A stretch of DNA of 64,000 nt from Burkholderia sp. 4M9327F10 (GCF_005503145.1 NZ_SCNV01000009.1:1-64000); one strand, 5' to 3'. Shown: positions 23,571 through 33,912, counted from the first letter of the stretch. Numbers and translations: made by a program. Notes: generated from the letters alone by a model not told the origin.

Positions 23571-24794
23571 ATGAAAAAACTGAGCGTCGTCTACACCGGC
23601 TGGGGCGAGCGCTTTGAACTCGGCATGCTCGGGGACAACGGAACCGACCTGATCTTTGAGTACTCCTCTGAAGCGCTGCAACGGGGTCTCGAACTTTCGC
23701 CCTTGCATCTGGCGTTGCGTCAGCCGGCCTACGACGGCTTCCCGGACCATCAGTTTCGCTTGCCGGGCTTCGTTTCCGATGCCCTGCCCGACGGCTGGGG
23801 CATGCTGCTGATGGACCGTCTGTTTCGCCAGCGCGGTTGGGAGCCTGCGCGGATGTCTCCGCTCGACCGCCTTGCCTTCATTGGCGAGAAGGCAATGGGC
23901 GCGCTCATTTTTGAGCCGGCTCAGGGAGACGATCTGCAACCTTCCGATGTGCAGCTCATGCAGCTTGCCCAGGAGGTTCGCGAAGTGATGACGGACGGCA
24001 GTGCCGAGTTGCTGCGCGAGCTCGTACTGATGGGTGGCTCACCACACGGCGCCCGGCCCAAGGTGCTGGTCAACTTCGACCCGCATAGCGGCCGGATGTC
24101 GAACTCGGAGAAAAGTGCCGGCACGCCCTGGCTGGTCAAGTTTCCTGCCCAGCACGAACACAAGGAAGTGTGCGCAATCGAGGCGCTATATGCGGTGCTT
24201 GCCGACACGTGCCGGATTCCGGTGCCGACCACGCGGTACTTTGACCTCGGGCCCCGCCTTTCGGCCTTTGGCATCGAACGTTTCGACCGCTCCGGCGCCC
24301 AGCGCGTGCCGATGCACACCGCTGCCGGCGCGTTGAACGCCAACTTTCGCTATCCCTCGATCGACTATGGCTCGCTTCTGAAGCTGACGCGCTTCATGAC
24401 ACGGGATGAGCGTGAAGTGCTGCGGGCCTTCGAGCGCTGCGTGTTCAACGTGGTGTTCAACAACCGCGACGATCACACGAAGAACTTCTCTTTCCGTTTG
24501 TCGGCGCAGGGGCAATGGCAATTCTCGCCGGCCTACGATTTGACTTTCAACGAAGGGCCCGGTGGTGAACATCAGATGGACGTGTGCGGCGAGAGCCGCG
24601 CGCCGGCGCGTGAGCATCTGTTGCAGCTTGCCAGCCTGGCGGGTTTGTCGGCCCGCGCCGCGCAGGCGGTCATTGAACGCACTGCCGAAGTAGCCGGCCG
24701 GTTTCGCGAGCATGCACGGGGATTTCCCATTCGGCGCGCGACGGTAAGCCTGATTGCGGGCAAGATAGAGGCGAATCGCTCGCGCCTCACATGA
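23571..24794 (+). CDS. hipA: HipA-family serine/threonine kinase toxin
   Basis: 407 residues from the ATG at 23571 (GGAGG 6 nt upstream; a GTG at 23565 is also in frame). N-terminal HipA coupling domain, then HipA_C kinase with the loop GGSPHGARPK (155-164), the catalytic DDHTKNFS (D300, K304, N305) and the metal-binding YDLTF (D323). In E. coli, HipA phosphorylates glutamyl-tRNA synthetase and causes persistence; the target here may differ. All key residues are present, so it is probably active. Confidence 0.9.
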   Translation: MKKLSVVYTGWGERFELGMLGDNGTDLIFEYSSEALQRGLELSPLHLALRQPAYDGFPDHQFRLPGFVSDALPDGWGMLLMDRLFRQRGWEPARMSPLDRLAFIGEKAMGALIFEPAQGDDLQPSDVQLMQLAQEVREVMTDGSAELLRELVLMGGSPHGARPKVLVNFDPHSGRMSNSEKSAGTPWLVKFPAQHEHKEVCAIEALYAVLADTCRIPVPTTRYFDLGPRLSAFGIERFDRSGAQRVPMHTAAGALNANFRYPSIDYGSLLKLTRFMTRDEREVLRAFERCVFNVVFNNRDDHTKNFSFRLSAQGQWQFSPAYDLTFNEGPGGEHQMDVCGESRAPAREHLLQLASLAGLSARAAQAVIERTAEVAGRFREHARGFPIRRATVSLIAGKIEANRSRLT

Positions 24795-24850
24795 AGATGG
24801 TGCAGGCACGGTCGTGATTTATCCGCGCGCCGGCATGAAACACCACTCGA

Positions 24851-25426
24851 CTACTCTCGCGCAGGCGGAGGATTCGCGGCGATATCGGACCAGAATTCCA
24901 GACACGCCGTTGCCATGCGCACACCGAGATCCAATGGAGCCATCCGCCGAGCGGCCCATTCCCTTCCTTCGTTGTACTCGATAATTGACCGGTACACCGC
25001 CAGACGCTCCTTGTAGAGGCGCACCTGATCTTCCGCCAGTTTTACCAGCTCGGCGGTGCTCGTGAACTCACTGAAAAAGAGCTGCAACACCGCCATATCC
25101 CGCATCTCGAACACTTCCCCCGGCGGGGTTTTCAACCAGTTCTCCAGCACTTCCTGGCCGCTGGATGTCAATGAATAGACGCGGCGGCGGCGCCCGCCCT
25201 CTTCCACTTCCTGGTCCAGCAGGCCCTCGCGCGACAGCCGCTCCGGCTCGCCGTAAAGCTGCGAGTGTGGAAAAGGCCAGAAGTACCTGACCGAGCGCTC
25301 GATAGCCTGCTTCAGTTGATACGGAGTCGACGGACCCCGCAATCCGATGATGCCTAAGACGACATACGAAACCGGACTCAGCCGAACAGATGCTTCCACA
25401 TGTGAGGTATTTTGGGTCATTGACAT
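24851..25426 (-). CDS. PadR-family transcriptional regulator
   Basis: About 191 residues from the ATG at 25426 (a second ATG lies at 25420). N-terminal winged helix (SYVVLGIIGLRGPSTPYQLKQAIERSVRYFWPFPHSQLYGEPERL...GRRRRVYSLT) with the PadR signature, then a C-terminal helical dimerisation arm. It is divergent from the acyl-CoA ligase, 53 bp apart, and probably controls it through the palindrome between them. Confidence 0.85.
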   Translation of the reverse strand: MSMTQNTSHVEASVRLSPVSYVVLGIIGLRGPSTPYQLKQAIERSVRYFWPFPHSQLYGEPERLSREGLLDQEVEEGGRRRRVYSLTSSGQEVLENWLKTPPGEVFEMRDMAVLQLFFSEFTSTAELVKLAEDQVRLYKERLAVYRSIIEYNEGREWAARRMAPLDLGVRMATACLEFWSDIAANPPPARE

Positions 25427-25428
25427 TA

Positions 25429-25441
25429 GTCCGTTTCGGAC
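25429..25441. promoter_or_regulatory. Palindrome in the PadR / acyl-CoA ligase intergenic region
   Basis: GTCCG-TTT-CGGAC, centred in the 53-bp divergent spacer, flanked by ACATTA and TACATTT. A likely PadR operator affecting both genes. Confidence 0.5.
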
Positions 25442-25478
25442 GGTACATTTAGAATCATTGTAGTGCGAGGAACTTGTC

Positions 25479-27110
25479 ATGGCAACAAAAGCTATCACCT
25501 GTCCGCAGGCCGATCTGTCGTATTGCCAAGGCGACACTCGTGACCCCTTTGCTGAACAGTCGATTGGAGATGCCCTGCGTCTCGCGGCAGACAATTGGGG
25601 CAATCGAATCGCACTGGTAGAGGGCACAGAGATCACCGGTCCTCGCCGTCAGTGGTCTTTCGAGCAACTGTCTGAAGAGGCCGGCCTCGTCGCCCGTGCT
25701 CTGCTAGAGCGTTTTTCTCCCGGAGAGCACGTTGCCGTCTGGAGCGCCAACTGCCCCGAATGGGTACTGCTCGAGTTTGGCGCGGCATTGGCGGGAATCA
25801 CGCTGGTTACCGCCAATCCCGCGTATCTCCCCAACGAGCTCGCCTACGTCCTCAGGCAATCCAACGCCACCGGCATTGTTATATGCCCCGAGTACCGGGG
25901 ACGTAATCTAACAGCAATGCTGAATGAGATTAAAGTGGATGTCCCCGATCTGCGCGAAGTCATCTCGCTTGCGGATTGGCCTGCCTTCCTCGATTCAGGC
26001 AGAAACACACGCTCTCTACCGAGCGTGTCCCCTGACGATATCGCGCAGATTCAATACACGTCCGGCACGACTGGATTTCCCAAGGGGGCGCTGTTGACGC
26101 ACCGCGGGCTCGTGAGCAATAGCCGGTTCTATGCCAGCGTTATAGGCGCAAATGCCAAAGACGTCTGGATCAACCCGATGCCCCTGTTTCACACATCTGG
26201 CTGCGGGCTCGTCACGCTCGGCGCGTTGCAGACAGGCGGCATGCATGTACTGCCGGCTGGATTCGATCCCAAGCTCATGCTCGATCTGTTTGAGGCTCAT
26301 CGCGGCACGTTGATGTTAAGCGTGCCTACGATGCTGATCAAAATGCTCGATCAACCTGGCGCAAAAGATCGGGACCTTTCGGCATGGCGCTTGACCACGT
26401 TGGGAGGCGCACCCGTCCCCCCGGAACTCGTGCGCCGCGCGTTCACCGAGTTCGGTATTGATGTCGCGATTGGCTTCGGCCAGACCGAGTCGTCGCCCTA
26501 TATCACTCACACGCTGCCACACGACCCCAATCCACAATGGATCGATACGGTGGGGCGGCCACTGCCGCAGACCGAAGTCAAGATCGTCGATCCCGATACC
26601 GGAGAGACCGTCCCCATTGGGGTTATCGGGGAAGTTTGCGCGAAGAGCATCTGCGTCATGAAGGGATACTTTGGCGACCTCAAAGCAACCACGCAGGCCA
26701 TCGACGCGCAAGGATGGCTGCATACCGGAGACCTCGGCAGCATGGATGCGCAGGGTTATCTGCGCATCCAGGGCCGCATCAAGGACATGATCATTCGCGG
26801 CGGAGAGAACATTTATCCGCGGGAAATTGAGGATGCTCTGCATACACACCCGGGCGTCACCCATGCGTCAGTCGTGGGCGTTCCCGACCCGGAATGGGGT
26901 GAAGTCGTCGTCGCATTCGTACAGCCACGGCCGGGCCACAATTTGAGCGGCGACGAACTCGGCGAATTCTGCCGTGCACGCCTCGCCTCATATAAGACGC
27001 CAAGGCTCTGGCGCTTCGTCGATCACTTCCCCCAAACAGCCTCCGGGAAAATCCAGAAATTCGCGCTACGGGACGAATTCATAGCGTCGACCAGACACAG
27101 GCAGCCTTAG
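25479..27110 (+). CDS. Acyl-CoA ligase (AMP-dependent synthetase)
   Basis: 543 residues. The AMP-binding P-loop is YTSGTTGFPKG (193-203), the adenylate motif GFGQTESSP is near 330, the hinge GRIKDMIIRGGENIYP near 430, and the C-terminal catalytic lysine region SGKIQKF near 525. It activates a carboxylic acid to its CoA thioester; the substrate (fatty or aromatic acid) is not decidable, although PadR control hints at an aromatic acid. Single gene, no catabolic partners next to it. Confidence 0.88.
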   Translation: MATKAITCPQADLSYCQGDTRDPFAEQSIGDALRLAADNWGNRIALVEGTEITGPRRQWSFEQLSEEAGLVARALLERFSPGEHVAVWSANCPEWVLLEFGAALAGITLVTANPAYLPNELAYVLRQSNATGIVICPEYRGRNLTAMLNEIKVDVPDLREVISLADWPAFLDSGRNTRSLPSVSPDDIAQIQYTSGTTGFPKGALLTHRGLVSNSRFYASVIGANAKDVWINPMPLFHTSGCGLVTLGALQTGGMHVLPAGFDPKLMLDLFEAHRGTLMLSVPTMLIKMLDQPGAKDRDLSAWRLTTLGGAPVPPELVRRAFTEFGIDVAIGFGQTESSPYITHTLPHDPNPQWIDTVGRPLPQTEVKIVDPDTGETVPIGVIGEVCAKSICVMKGYFGDLKATTQAIDAQGWLHTGDLGSMDAQGYLRIQGRIKDMIIRGGENIYPREIEDALHTHPGVTHASVVGVPDPEWGEVVVAFVQPRPGHNLSGDELGEFCRARLASYKTPRLWRFVDHFPQTASGKIQKFALRDEFIASTRHRQP

Positions 27111-27541
27111 CAAGAGGGACGCCCGTCAACACTCTCTTCGTTATGCAGCACCGGCTCGACACCAACGCACCTGTAGCCGCGTCCCATACCTACATATGGC
27201 TTGTGCGTGGAATAACCGGGATGTACAAGCGTTATCTGCATGAACACGATGTGTCGCAACGGCGCCTGCATTTAACTCACGTTATTTCACACGGCTTAGA
27301 GAATGAGTAACGTTCTAACGAAAGATTTAGAGGATCGGGTCCAGGTAAATCAGACTCGCCTGACCACTTGCTTCAGGACCCATGCCCCCACCAACGATCC
27401 GAGCCGCTGGCCAATGACGTCTGGCGGTGAGTTGAATTGGCGGTTTAACGCCGAAACCACTTCTAAGTTTCTTCGGCATCGTGAAGACGAAATGGGTGAA
27501 CCGCGGAAGCCAGCGCCTCGTGGATTCGCGGAAAAATAGAC
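27111..27541. other. Intergenic region before the AraC regulator
   Basis: 431 bp. A 55-codon ORF at about 27143-27310 (MQHRLDTNAPVAASHTYIWL...) lacks a ribosome binding site; an ORF at 27303-27539 also looks like chance. A CCATA...TATGG inverted repeat lies at 27184-27199. No gene that I can support. Confidence 0.4.
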
Positions 27542-28339
27542 ATGAATTCCATCGAAGAGGCATTCCATGCCAAGGTCGATGGCCTTGGTGGCCGGACGTT
27601 TGTTGCGCACTTCAGTCAAGCTACCGAATGGCATTCGACCCGTCATCAACATGCATGTCCTCAACTCATTGTTCTAACCGGAGGAGCTGCCTCGGTTCAG
27701 ACGGCAGCAGGACGGCATGTTCTGCTTCCAGACAGATGCCTCTATCTCCCGATGAACACCACGCATTCGATGGATACAGCAGGTCCCGTGCGAGGTTTTG
27801 CAGCGTGTTTAGGCGACTCGGTTAATCAAAGGTTGCCAACTGACATTTCGGCCTTCAACGGGAGTCGCCTGCTGCTGGAAATTCTCCGGCGACTCTCGGA
27901 TCTCACAAACGCGCCTGAACAAAGCGTTCCGGAAGCCAACCTGATTCGGGTATTGCTCGACGAAATCCAGCGATCAACCGATCAACCGCTCGAAATGCAA
28001 ATGCCAATCGACCGGCGCTTGCGCGAAATGGCAAACAACATTCTCCAGCATCTTGGCGAGAACCGGACGCTTGAGGAATGGGCCGCTGCGACAGGCATCT
28101 CGAAGCGCACCATATTGCGTCGTTTCAAGGAAGAAACCGGGCTACCGGTTGGCCAGTGGGTTCAACACGCACGTGTGTTCTCGGCGGCCACGCAGCTAAG
28201 AAAAGGGGTGTCCGTCAAACACGCGGCGTCATCGGTCGGTTACGACAGCGTCAGCAGCTTCATAAAATCGTTCACTCGCATCATGGGAGTGACGCCGGGG
28301 TCCTTAAGGCCGTCTTCGTCAAACAAGAAAGACGACTAG
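27542..28339 (+). CDS. AraC-family transcriptional regulator with N-terminal cupin
   Basis: 265 residues. The N-terminal cupin-like sensor has HSTRHQHACPQLIVLTGG and PDRCLYLPMNTTHSMD (His-rich, as in AraC_N sensors). The C-terminal double helix-turn-helix (about 160-255) contains RTLEEWAAATGISKRTILRRFKEETGLPVGQW and SVGYDSVSSFIKSFTRIMGVTPG. Ligand and targets unknown; the next gene downstream is the lipoprotein 344 bp away. Confidence 0.85.
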   Translation: MNSIEEAFHAKVDGLGGRTFVAHFSQATEWHSTRHQHACPQLIVLTGGAASVQTAAGRHVLLPDRCLYLPMNTTHSMDTAGPVRGFAACLGDSVNQRLPTDISAFNGSRLLLEILRRLSDLTNAPEQSVPEANLIRVLLDEIQRSTDQPLEMQMPIDRRLREMANNILQHLGENRTLEEWAAATGISKRTILRRFKEETGLPVGQWVQHARVFSAATQLRKGVSVKHAASSVGYDSVSSFIKSFTRIMGVTPGSLRPSSSNKKDD

Positions 28340-28683
28340 CACAGTGGTAGGCCCCGGGTGTCTGGCGATTCGCGACAATCAATTGGCCCTTTGTGACAAC
28401 CAATGGCGACTAGTCGAAGCGGCGCCCAAATAGCTCTCCCCTTTCTTGGTGCATATCTCTTCTCAATTTTTTATTTCGCATTCCTATATATAACCCAAAT
28501 TTGACGAATGAAGTATTTCGCCGGGTTGCAGTTCTTTCCTATCGCAAACACCTCATATTCAAAACATATTGCTACCCATCACGATATGTATTTTACATCT
28601 ATGACCTCGTAGCTTAGCCTGTACTTCATGCTTTGTTTTAGATAACTACGCAAGCAAAACGAACTTAAAGGTAAGCATAACGT
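28340..28683. other. AT-rich intergenic region
   Basis: 344 bp, distinctly more AT-rich than the surroundings from about 28440 to 28680. It probably holds the promoter of the lipoprotein gene. No gene or repeat seen. Confidence 0.5.
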
Positions 28684-29835
28684 ATGAAAATCAGGTCACA
28701 GAATTCATCAGTATCAACTCGTTTCAACCTGAACTCGTGGCCCACGCCTGGAAAGCTCGCCATGTACTGCTGGCCTGTCATATTCGCGGGATGCGGTGGA
28801 GGTGGAGGCGGAGGAGGAACCACGGCGCCGCCGCCCCCGGTCTCAGCACCGCTGCAACACATCCTGTTTGTTGGCGACAGCTTTACGCATGGACGCTACA
28901 CGCCGGTACGTCCGTATAACTCCGGTGGGACCCAAAACGCTACGACAGGGTCGCCTCTCGTCGTCGACGAAAACTACGGCGCGACGGGTAAGCGGGCCGA
29001 GGTGATCGAACCCGGGCCGTATGGTGGCATTCCCGGTATCTTTGCCGAATTCGCGGTCGAGGCCGGGCTCAACTATGACGTCCATATCGAAGCGATTTCG
29101 GAAACCAGTCTCGCGGTGAACTTCGCCAACGCATCCAGTGTCATCGAGCAGTCCAAGTGGGATGCTGTCGTTTTGCAGGAACTCAGTGAAAAGCCCCTTC
29201 CCTATTCGCTGACGTTGAGCACAACCAGTGATCCTGCCGGGTTTTGCTCCAGCGTCCAGACGATCGAGCAAGGCGTCCACACTGCGGCGCCTTCCGCCAA
29301 GGTGTATCTCTATGAGACGTGGCCCCGTGCCGATCTGGCGCAAGCGCTCGCTGGGAGTCCTACGAGCAGCGGATTCACCGCGCCCTACCTGGCAAATCTG
29401 GCGCTGCTGGGCAATGCGAATCACAACGCGTATTACAGCGCCGCGGCGCACGACGGCGCGATTGCCGGGGTGGCGCCGGCCGGCGAGGCCTGGCAACGGG
29501 CGTGGGCCCAGTCTGTTGCCAATCCCGATCCCTATGCCTCGTCGACGCTGCCGTCCCTCTGGTATGGCTTCAACGCGGTCAATAATCCGGTCATCCCGGC
29601 GCCCGATTACCTGCACCCGAGCATTTATGGGGCTTACCTGAGCGGCCTCGTGCTATTCCAGCAGATCACCGGGACCGATGTTCGCACGCTTGGCGCTAAC
29701 GAAACCGCGGCGGCGCAATTGGGTATCCCTTCCGCGGTGGCCACGCAGTTGCAGCAGGTTGCCTGGCAGACCGTAGTGAACGAGAACCCCGCGCCGATCA
29801 ATCAGACGGTTGACCCGTGCACGCTGACGCAATAG
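28684..29835 (+). CDS. Lipoprotein with SGNH-hydrolase-like domain
   Basis: 383 residues. A signal with lipobox-like FAGC is followed by a poly-Gly run and TTAPPPPVSAP linker. The catalytic-type block I is FVGDSFTHG (about residues 62-70, Ser in GDS), and the C-terminal DYLHPSIYGAYLSG supplies a D-x-x-H pair typical of SGNH/GDSL esterases. Likely an outer-membrane or periplasmic esterase/acyl hydrolase; substrate unknown. The long hydrophilic N-terminus before the hydrophobic segment suggests the true start may be the internal ATG near 28762. Confidence 0.65.
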   Translation: MKIRSQNSSVSTRFNLNSWPTPGKLAMYCWPVIFAGCGGGGGGGGTTAPPPPVSAPLQHILFVGDSFTHGRYTPVRPYNSGGTQNATTGSPLVVDENYGATGKRAEVIEPGPYGGIPGIFAEFAVEAGLNYDVHIEAISETSLAVNFANASSVIEQSKWDAVVLQELSEKPLPYSLTLSTTSDPAGFCSSVQTIEQGVHTAAPSAKVYLYETWPRADLAQALAGSPTSSGFTAPYLANLALLGNANHNAYYSAAAHDGAIAGVAPAGEAWQRAWAQSVANPDPYASSTLPSLWYGFNAVNNPVIPAPDYLHPSIYGAYLSGLVLFQQITGTDVRTLGANETAAAQLGIPSAVATQLQQVAWQTVVNENPAPINQTVDPCTLTQ

Positions 29836-30040
29836 CGAAACGAAGGAATTTGTCGAAGGAAGGCGGTTTCGAGTGCCCGAACGATTTCGAGTCGAAGGTT
29901 CGGGCCAGTCAGCAGCGCTTTCTTAGACCTTGCGACTACCGGGCCGAGCGCTTTGGCCAGTATCTCCTTAGCTGCCGATCTCCGGCACCGGCTTTCTCAA
30001 CATTGCCCAACTTCGCGGCCGCCATCGTCCACACGGCTGC

Positions 30041-31294
30041 CTACGCGCCGACCTTTCGCTCAGCTCCGGGCGGCAATTCAGGCGTGGCACGGTCAGACTG
30101 CGGCAGCGCCTCGGGACGTCGATGCACGTCATGCGTCACGAACCCCTGCTCCCGACTCGGCACATCGAACCACTCCCGGTGGGCAAACGAATCGCGGATA
30201 TCTTCGAGACCGCTCTCCCAATGCTCACGCATCGTGTCGACGCTGAACTCATAGTCCTTGTAGTGCCCCTCATACGGCTTGTTCTTGTAGATCAGATGCA
30301 CCACATTGATCGCACTGCCGTTGGCCACTTTTTCCGCGTGACGGAATAGTGGATCGGTCTTGAGCAGTTCGGACGGGACATGCGCCAGCAACTCCTTGAT
30401 GAAACGAGCGTGTTTCTGACGATCCGCCATCATGTTGGTAATCGCCCGCGTACGGCTCGAATACTGGATGTCTTTGGCACGCTCGGAAACATCGAGAAAA
30501 TCGCCCGGAGGATTGCCGCGCGCACTCCACAGATCCACCTGAAACACCAGCGCGTCCTTGTGGTCCACATCTCGCAGCACTTCCGTAAGCGGCGTGTTGG
30601 AGACGAGACCACCGTCCCAGTAGTATTCGCCGTCGATCTCCACCGCCGGAAAGCCCGGCGGCAACGCACCCGAGGCCATGAAATGCTCGGGTTGCAGACG
30701 CATCTTCGTGTTGTCGAAGTACGCCAGATTACCGTTTCGCACGTTCACCGCACCCACCGAGACGCGGATTTCGCCGTCGTTGATGCGGTCGAAATCGGCA
30801 AACTTCATTAGCGTTTCGCGCAGCGCGGACGTGTCGTAGTAGCTGACCAGGTTGGTGGCCTGCTTGCCGAGGCCTGCAACCGGCAAGGGCCTGCGCGGCG
30901 AGAAAAAACCCGGTTGACCCTCCGCCAATGCACGTGCGGCGGCCCACACACTTGCCCATTTGCGCGCCTCGTCCTGCATCCCAAACACGTGCGGCATCCA
31001 GGCACCAAGACCACCAACCCAGTCGATCGGGTGACAGATCGAACACCAGAACTCACGCAAAGCTGCGACGCGTTTGTCCGGCTCGTTGCCGGCAATGATC
31101 GCGGTGTTCAGCGCGCCGATCGACACGCCGGCGATCCAGTTCGGCTGCACACCGGCCTCGGCGAGGCCTTCATAGACGCCGGCCTGATAAGAGCCGAGCG
31201 CACCGCCGCCCTGAAGCACCAGGGCAATTTCGTCGTAGCGCGGCAGCACAAACGCATCCGGCTGCCCGTTAGTTCTTGTTGTGCTGCTGCGCAT
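30041..31294 (-). CDS. Patatin-like phospholipase with C-terminal DUF3734
   Basis: 417 residues, start supported by AAGGAGG. Oxyanion motif GGGALGSYQAG (about 29-39), nucleophile Ser58 in GVSIG, catalytic Asp227 in YWDGG: a complete patatin Ser-Asp dyad. The C-terminal third matches DUF3734. Third gene of the operon with acetoacetate decarboxylase and 3-hydroxybutyrate dehydrogenase (10 nt after the latter). Likely acts on lipid or storage granules in polyhydroxybutyrate/ketone-body metabolism; that role is inference from context. Confidence 0.88.
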   Translation of the reverse strand: MRSSTTRTNGQPDAFVLPRYDEIALVLQGGGALGSYQAGVYEGLAEAGVQPNWIAGVSIGALNTAIIAGNEPDKRVAALREFWCSICHPIDWVGGLGAWMPHVFGMQDEARKWASVWAAARALAEGQPGFFSPRRPLPVAGLGKQATNLVSYYDTSALRETLMKFADFDRINDGEIRVSVGAVNVRNGNLAYFDNTKMRLQPEHFMASGALPPGFPAVEIDGEYYWDGGLVSNTPLTEVLRDVDHKDALVFQVDLWSARGNPPGDFLDVSERAKDIQYSSRTRAITNMMADRQKHARFIKELLAHVPSELLKTDPLFRHAEKVANGSAINVVHLIYKNKPYEGHYKDYEFSVDTMREHWESGLEDIRDSFAHREWFDVPSREQGFVTHDVHRRPEALPQSDRATPELPPGAERKVGA

Positions 31295-31304
31295 GCGCGC
31301 CTCC

Positions 31305-32087
31305 TTATTGCATAGCCCAGCCGTGGCTGACGATCACCGACTGCCCGGTCAGCGCGGACGATTCGAAGCCGGCGAGAAACGCCACCGTATTGGCGACGTC
31401 TTCAACGGTGGTGAATTCACCGTCGACGGTTTCCTTGAGCATCACATTCCTGACGACTTCGTCCTCGGAGATGCCAAGCGCCCTGGCCTGCTCGGGAATC
31501 TGCTTGTCGACGAGCGGGGTGCGCACAAAACCCGGACACACGACATTCGCGCGCACGCCACGCGGCCCGCCTTCCTTCGCGACCACCCGGGCGAGGCCAA
31601 GCAGGCCATGCTTGGCCGTCACATAGGCCGATTTCAGCTTCGATGCCTCATGCGAGTGCACCGAGCCCATATAGACAATCGAGCCGCCCTTGCCGCCTGC
31701 GTACATATGTTTGATCGCCGCCTTGGTGGTGAGGAAGGCGCCGTCCAGGTGGATCGCCAGCATCTTCTTCCAGTCGGAGAACGCGTAATCCTCAATGGGA
31801 GCGACGATCTGGATGCCCGCATTCGAGACCAGCACATCGAGGCTGCCCAGTTCCTGTACGGCGCGTTCGATGCCGCTATTGACCGCTTCTTCGTTCGTGA
31901 CATCCATGGCGACCGCGATCGCCTTGCCGCCCACCGCGACGATGCTGCTGGCTACCTTCTGCGCGTTCTCGAGATTCAGATCGGCGATGACCACAGCGGC
32001 GCCGAGGCTTGCGAGCTTGCGTGCACACTGCTCGCCAATACCGCTTGCTGCACCGGTTACGAGCGCGACCTTGTTCGTCAAAGACAT
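31305..32087 (-). CDS. 3-hydroxybutyrate dehydrogenase (SDR family)
   Basis: 260 residues. Rossmann motif TGAASGIG (11-18), NAG (89-91), catalytic Ser142, Tyr155, Lys159 (YxxxK), C-terminus GWAMQ typical of bacterial D-3-hydroxybutyrate dehydrogenases. Interconverts 3-hydroxybutyrate and acetoacetate with NAD(H). Ribosome binding site GGAAGGAG; it starts 32 nt after the decarboxylase stop. Confidence 0.9.
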   Translation of the reverse strand: MSLTNKVALVTGAASGIGEQCARKLASLGAAVVIADLNLENAQKVASSIVAVGGKAIAVAMDVTNEEAVNSGIERAVQELGSLDVLVSNAGIQIVAPIEDYAFSDWKKMLAIHLDGAFLTTKAAIKHMYAGGKGGSIVYMGSVHSHEASKLKSAYVTAKHGLLGLARVVAKEGGPRGVRANVVCPGFVRTPLVDKQIPEQARALGISEDEVVRNVMLKETVDGEFTTVEDVANTVAFLAGFESSALTGQSVIVSHGWAMQ

Positions 32088-32119
32088 CTTGCTCTCCTTC
32101 CCTGGAAGTTGATGGAGTG

Positions 32120-32899
32120 TTACTGGTTGACCGCGATCTTCGCGGTCTCGGTCGAAGCCAGATAGTCGAACGCGACCTCGCCGATATCCAGCGTGAGATT
32201 GGCGATCACATGCCGGGCTCCGACTACGCGTTTCACCGGCAGGTCAGCGACCGGCGCCAACGCATGCGGGCGCAGTTCGAGCGCGGCCGGGCCCGACCAC
32301 GCACCGAGCACGCTCACATCGCGCAGGAAGAAGCGCACGAGTTCGCACACGCGCGCCGTGCCATCAACATGGGGGAGTACTTTCAACAGGTAGTTCGGCG
32401 TGTCCGCCAGTTTTTTGCATTCGGCGTCAATATCGAGCGCCGTATGCTTGAAACCCATCGTGCCGGCGGCGATGCGTTGGGTTCCGTAGTCGAGCGTGCC
32501 GAGCAGCGTGTCGTTACCGTCGACGCTCAAGGTGGGCTTGGCCAGTTTCTTCGGAAAGCCCCAGATTTCGCGGCCGCCGGCGATCGGACCTTCGTCGTCG
32601 AGGTACATCGAGTGCGTGTAGTTGGCGAGGCGCCCTTGCTGGTCGCGCACCGAGATGACCTGGCCGCTTTCGGTGTAGTCGCCGAATCCCGACGAGTCCG
32701 GCATGCGAATGAACTCGTAGTGCACGAGATCGTTTTCAGGGTGCAGCGGCTCCGGCACGATGGCGCGCAGCGCTTCTAAATCGGTCTCATAGGAAATGAT
32801 GAAGTATTCCCGATTGATGAAGCGGTACGGCGGTCGAGGGTAAGCGGGATTGTGAACCGGCATCGCAAAGGCGTCTTTGCGGATCGCAGCGAGATTCAT
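32120..32899 (-). CDS. adc: Acetoacetate decarboxylase
   Basis: 259 residues from the ATG at 32899 (AAGGA upstream; the longer frame is leader). The Schiff-base region [13 protein letters not shown] has the lysine pair at 117-118, at the position expected for the family. Converts acetoacetate to acetone and CO2. First gene of the adc / hydroxybutyrate dehydrogenase / patatin operon. Confidence 0.9.
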   Translation of the reverse strand: MNLAAIRKDAFAMPVHNPAYPRPPYRFINREYFIISYETDLEALRAIVPEPLHPENDLVHYEFIRMPDSSGFGDYTESGQVISVRDQQGRLANYTHSMYLDDEGPIAGGREIWGFPKKLAKPTLSVDGNDTLLGTLDYGTQRIAAGTMGFKHTALDIDAECKKLADTPNYLLKVLPHVDGTARVCELVRFFLRDVSVLGAWSGPAALELRPHALAPVADLPVKRVVGARHVIANLTLDIGEVAFDYLASTETAKIAVNQ

Positions 32900-33246
32900 G
32901 GCATTCCTTATATGACGGGGAGAGCATGCGGCCTCGCTGCAATGGTAGAGGCAATGCTCACGCGGCACGAGCCTCCATTTGTCAACTCATCGTTAATCAA
33001 ACTGCAACCCTGCGTCTCGGACGGACGCTGTGCCTGCGCAACTTCCGGCCGACACCTTGCCGGCCTGCCGTCAGCCACGGCGCCCAGGCGTCATTTTCTT
33101 TGGGTCAGAATATAATCCGGCGGGGATTGCTTAAAGAGCCGGCTAAGGGAAACATCATTCCGCTCAGCGGAAACCGCAGACGAGCAATGGATAAACGGCG
33201 GGATATCTAATTGTCTGTGCAACCGGACGGCTGCCGCGCTTTCAGA
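32900..33246. other. Upstream region of the adc operon
   Basis: 347 bp between the TetR gene stop and the decarboxylase start. An AT-rich stretch with AGAATATAAT at about 33107 could be part of a promoter. No gene supported. Confidence 0.4.
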
Positions 33247-33912
33247 TTACGAGCTCAAGCCCGCCGTTGTTTTTGCGGCAAGTCCGGCGAAAACCGACTC
33301 AACCAGAGCGTTGATATACGCATCGGATACAGGACGCCGATGGTGCGGGATCAACAGGCGGTAGTAAATTGGCCCAAACAGCGCATCAAGCATGACGTCG
33401 ACATCGACATCCGCCCTCAGTTCGCCCCGCTCGATACCTTTGATGATGATTGCCTGCGAGACGGAGCGCCGTGGCGCAAACAGCCTCGAGCGGATCGCGT
33501 CCTGCAGACCTTCGTCGCTTTGGGCTCGCCCGATCAGCTCACGCAGAATCTTTCCCTGACGCCCTCTAAAGGCACGAGCCAGCTTAAGCATCGTCAGCGT
33601 CAGGTTTTCGCGTGCAGTCGAATGCAACTCAAAGGGCGCTGCGATCGTCATCTCCGCTAGCAAAGCGTCCACAACGATCGATGACACATTGGGCCAACGC
33701 CGGTAAATTGTCGTTTTGGCCACCCCGGTTCGCGCGGCAATGCCCTCGACGGTCAGGTTTCCAAATCCGATCTCCTCACCGAGAGATAAAACTGCTTCAA
33801 GGACGGACTTGGTGGCGCGTGCGCTACGCGGTCTCCCCCCTGCTTTTGCCGCTTCGCCCTGAACCGTCTCTTCGAAATCCGGCCTCATAGGTGCCGCCCC
33901 TCTCCCATCCAT
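33247..33912 (-). CDS. TetR/AcrR-family regulator
   Basis: 221 residues. The TetR DNA-binding domain (about 37-85) contains GFGNLTVEGIAARTGVAKTTIYRRWPNVSSIVVDA. The C-terminal ligand domain has AIRSRLFAPRRSVSQAIIIKGIERGELRADVDVDVMLDALFGPIYYRLL. It lies upstream of and in the same direction as the adc operon and may regulate it. It is a paralog of the regulator at 49955-50620 (same IYRRWP and GELRADxDVD blocks). Confidence 0.87.
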   Translation of the reverse strand: MDGRGAAPMRPDFEETVQGEAAKAGGRPRSARATKSVLEAVLSLGEEIGFGNLTVEGIAARTGVAKTTIYRRWPNVSSIVVDALLAEMTIAAPFELHSTARENLTLTMLKLARAFRGRQGKILRELIGRAQSDEGLQDAIRSRLFAPRRSVSQAIIIKGIERGELRADVDVDVMLDALFGPIYYRLLIPHHRRPVSDAYINALVESVFAGLAAKTTAGLSS

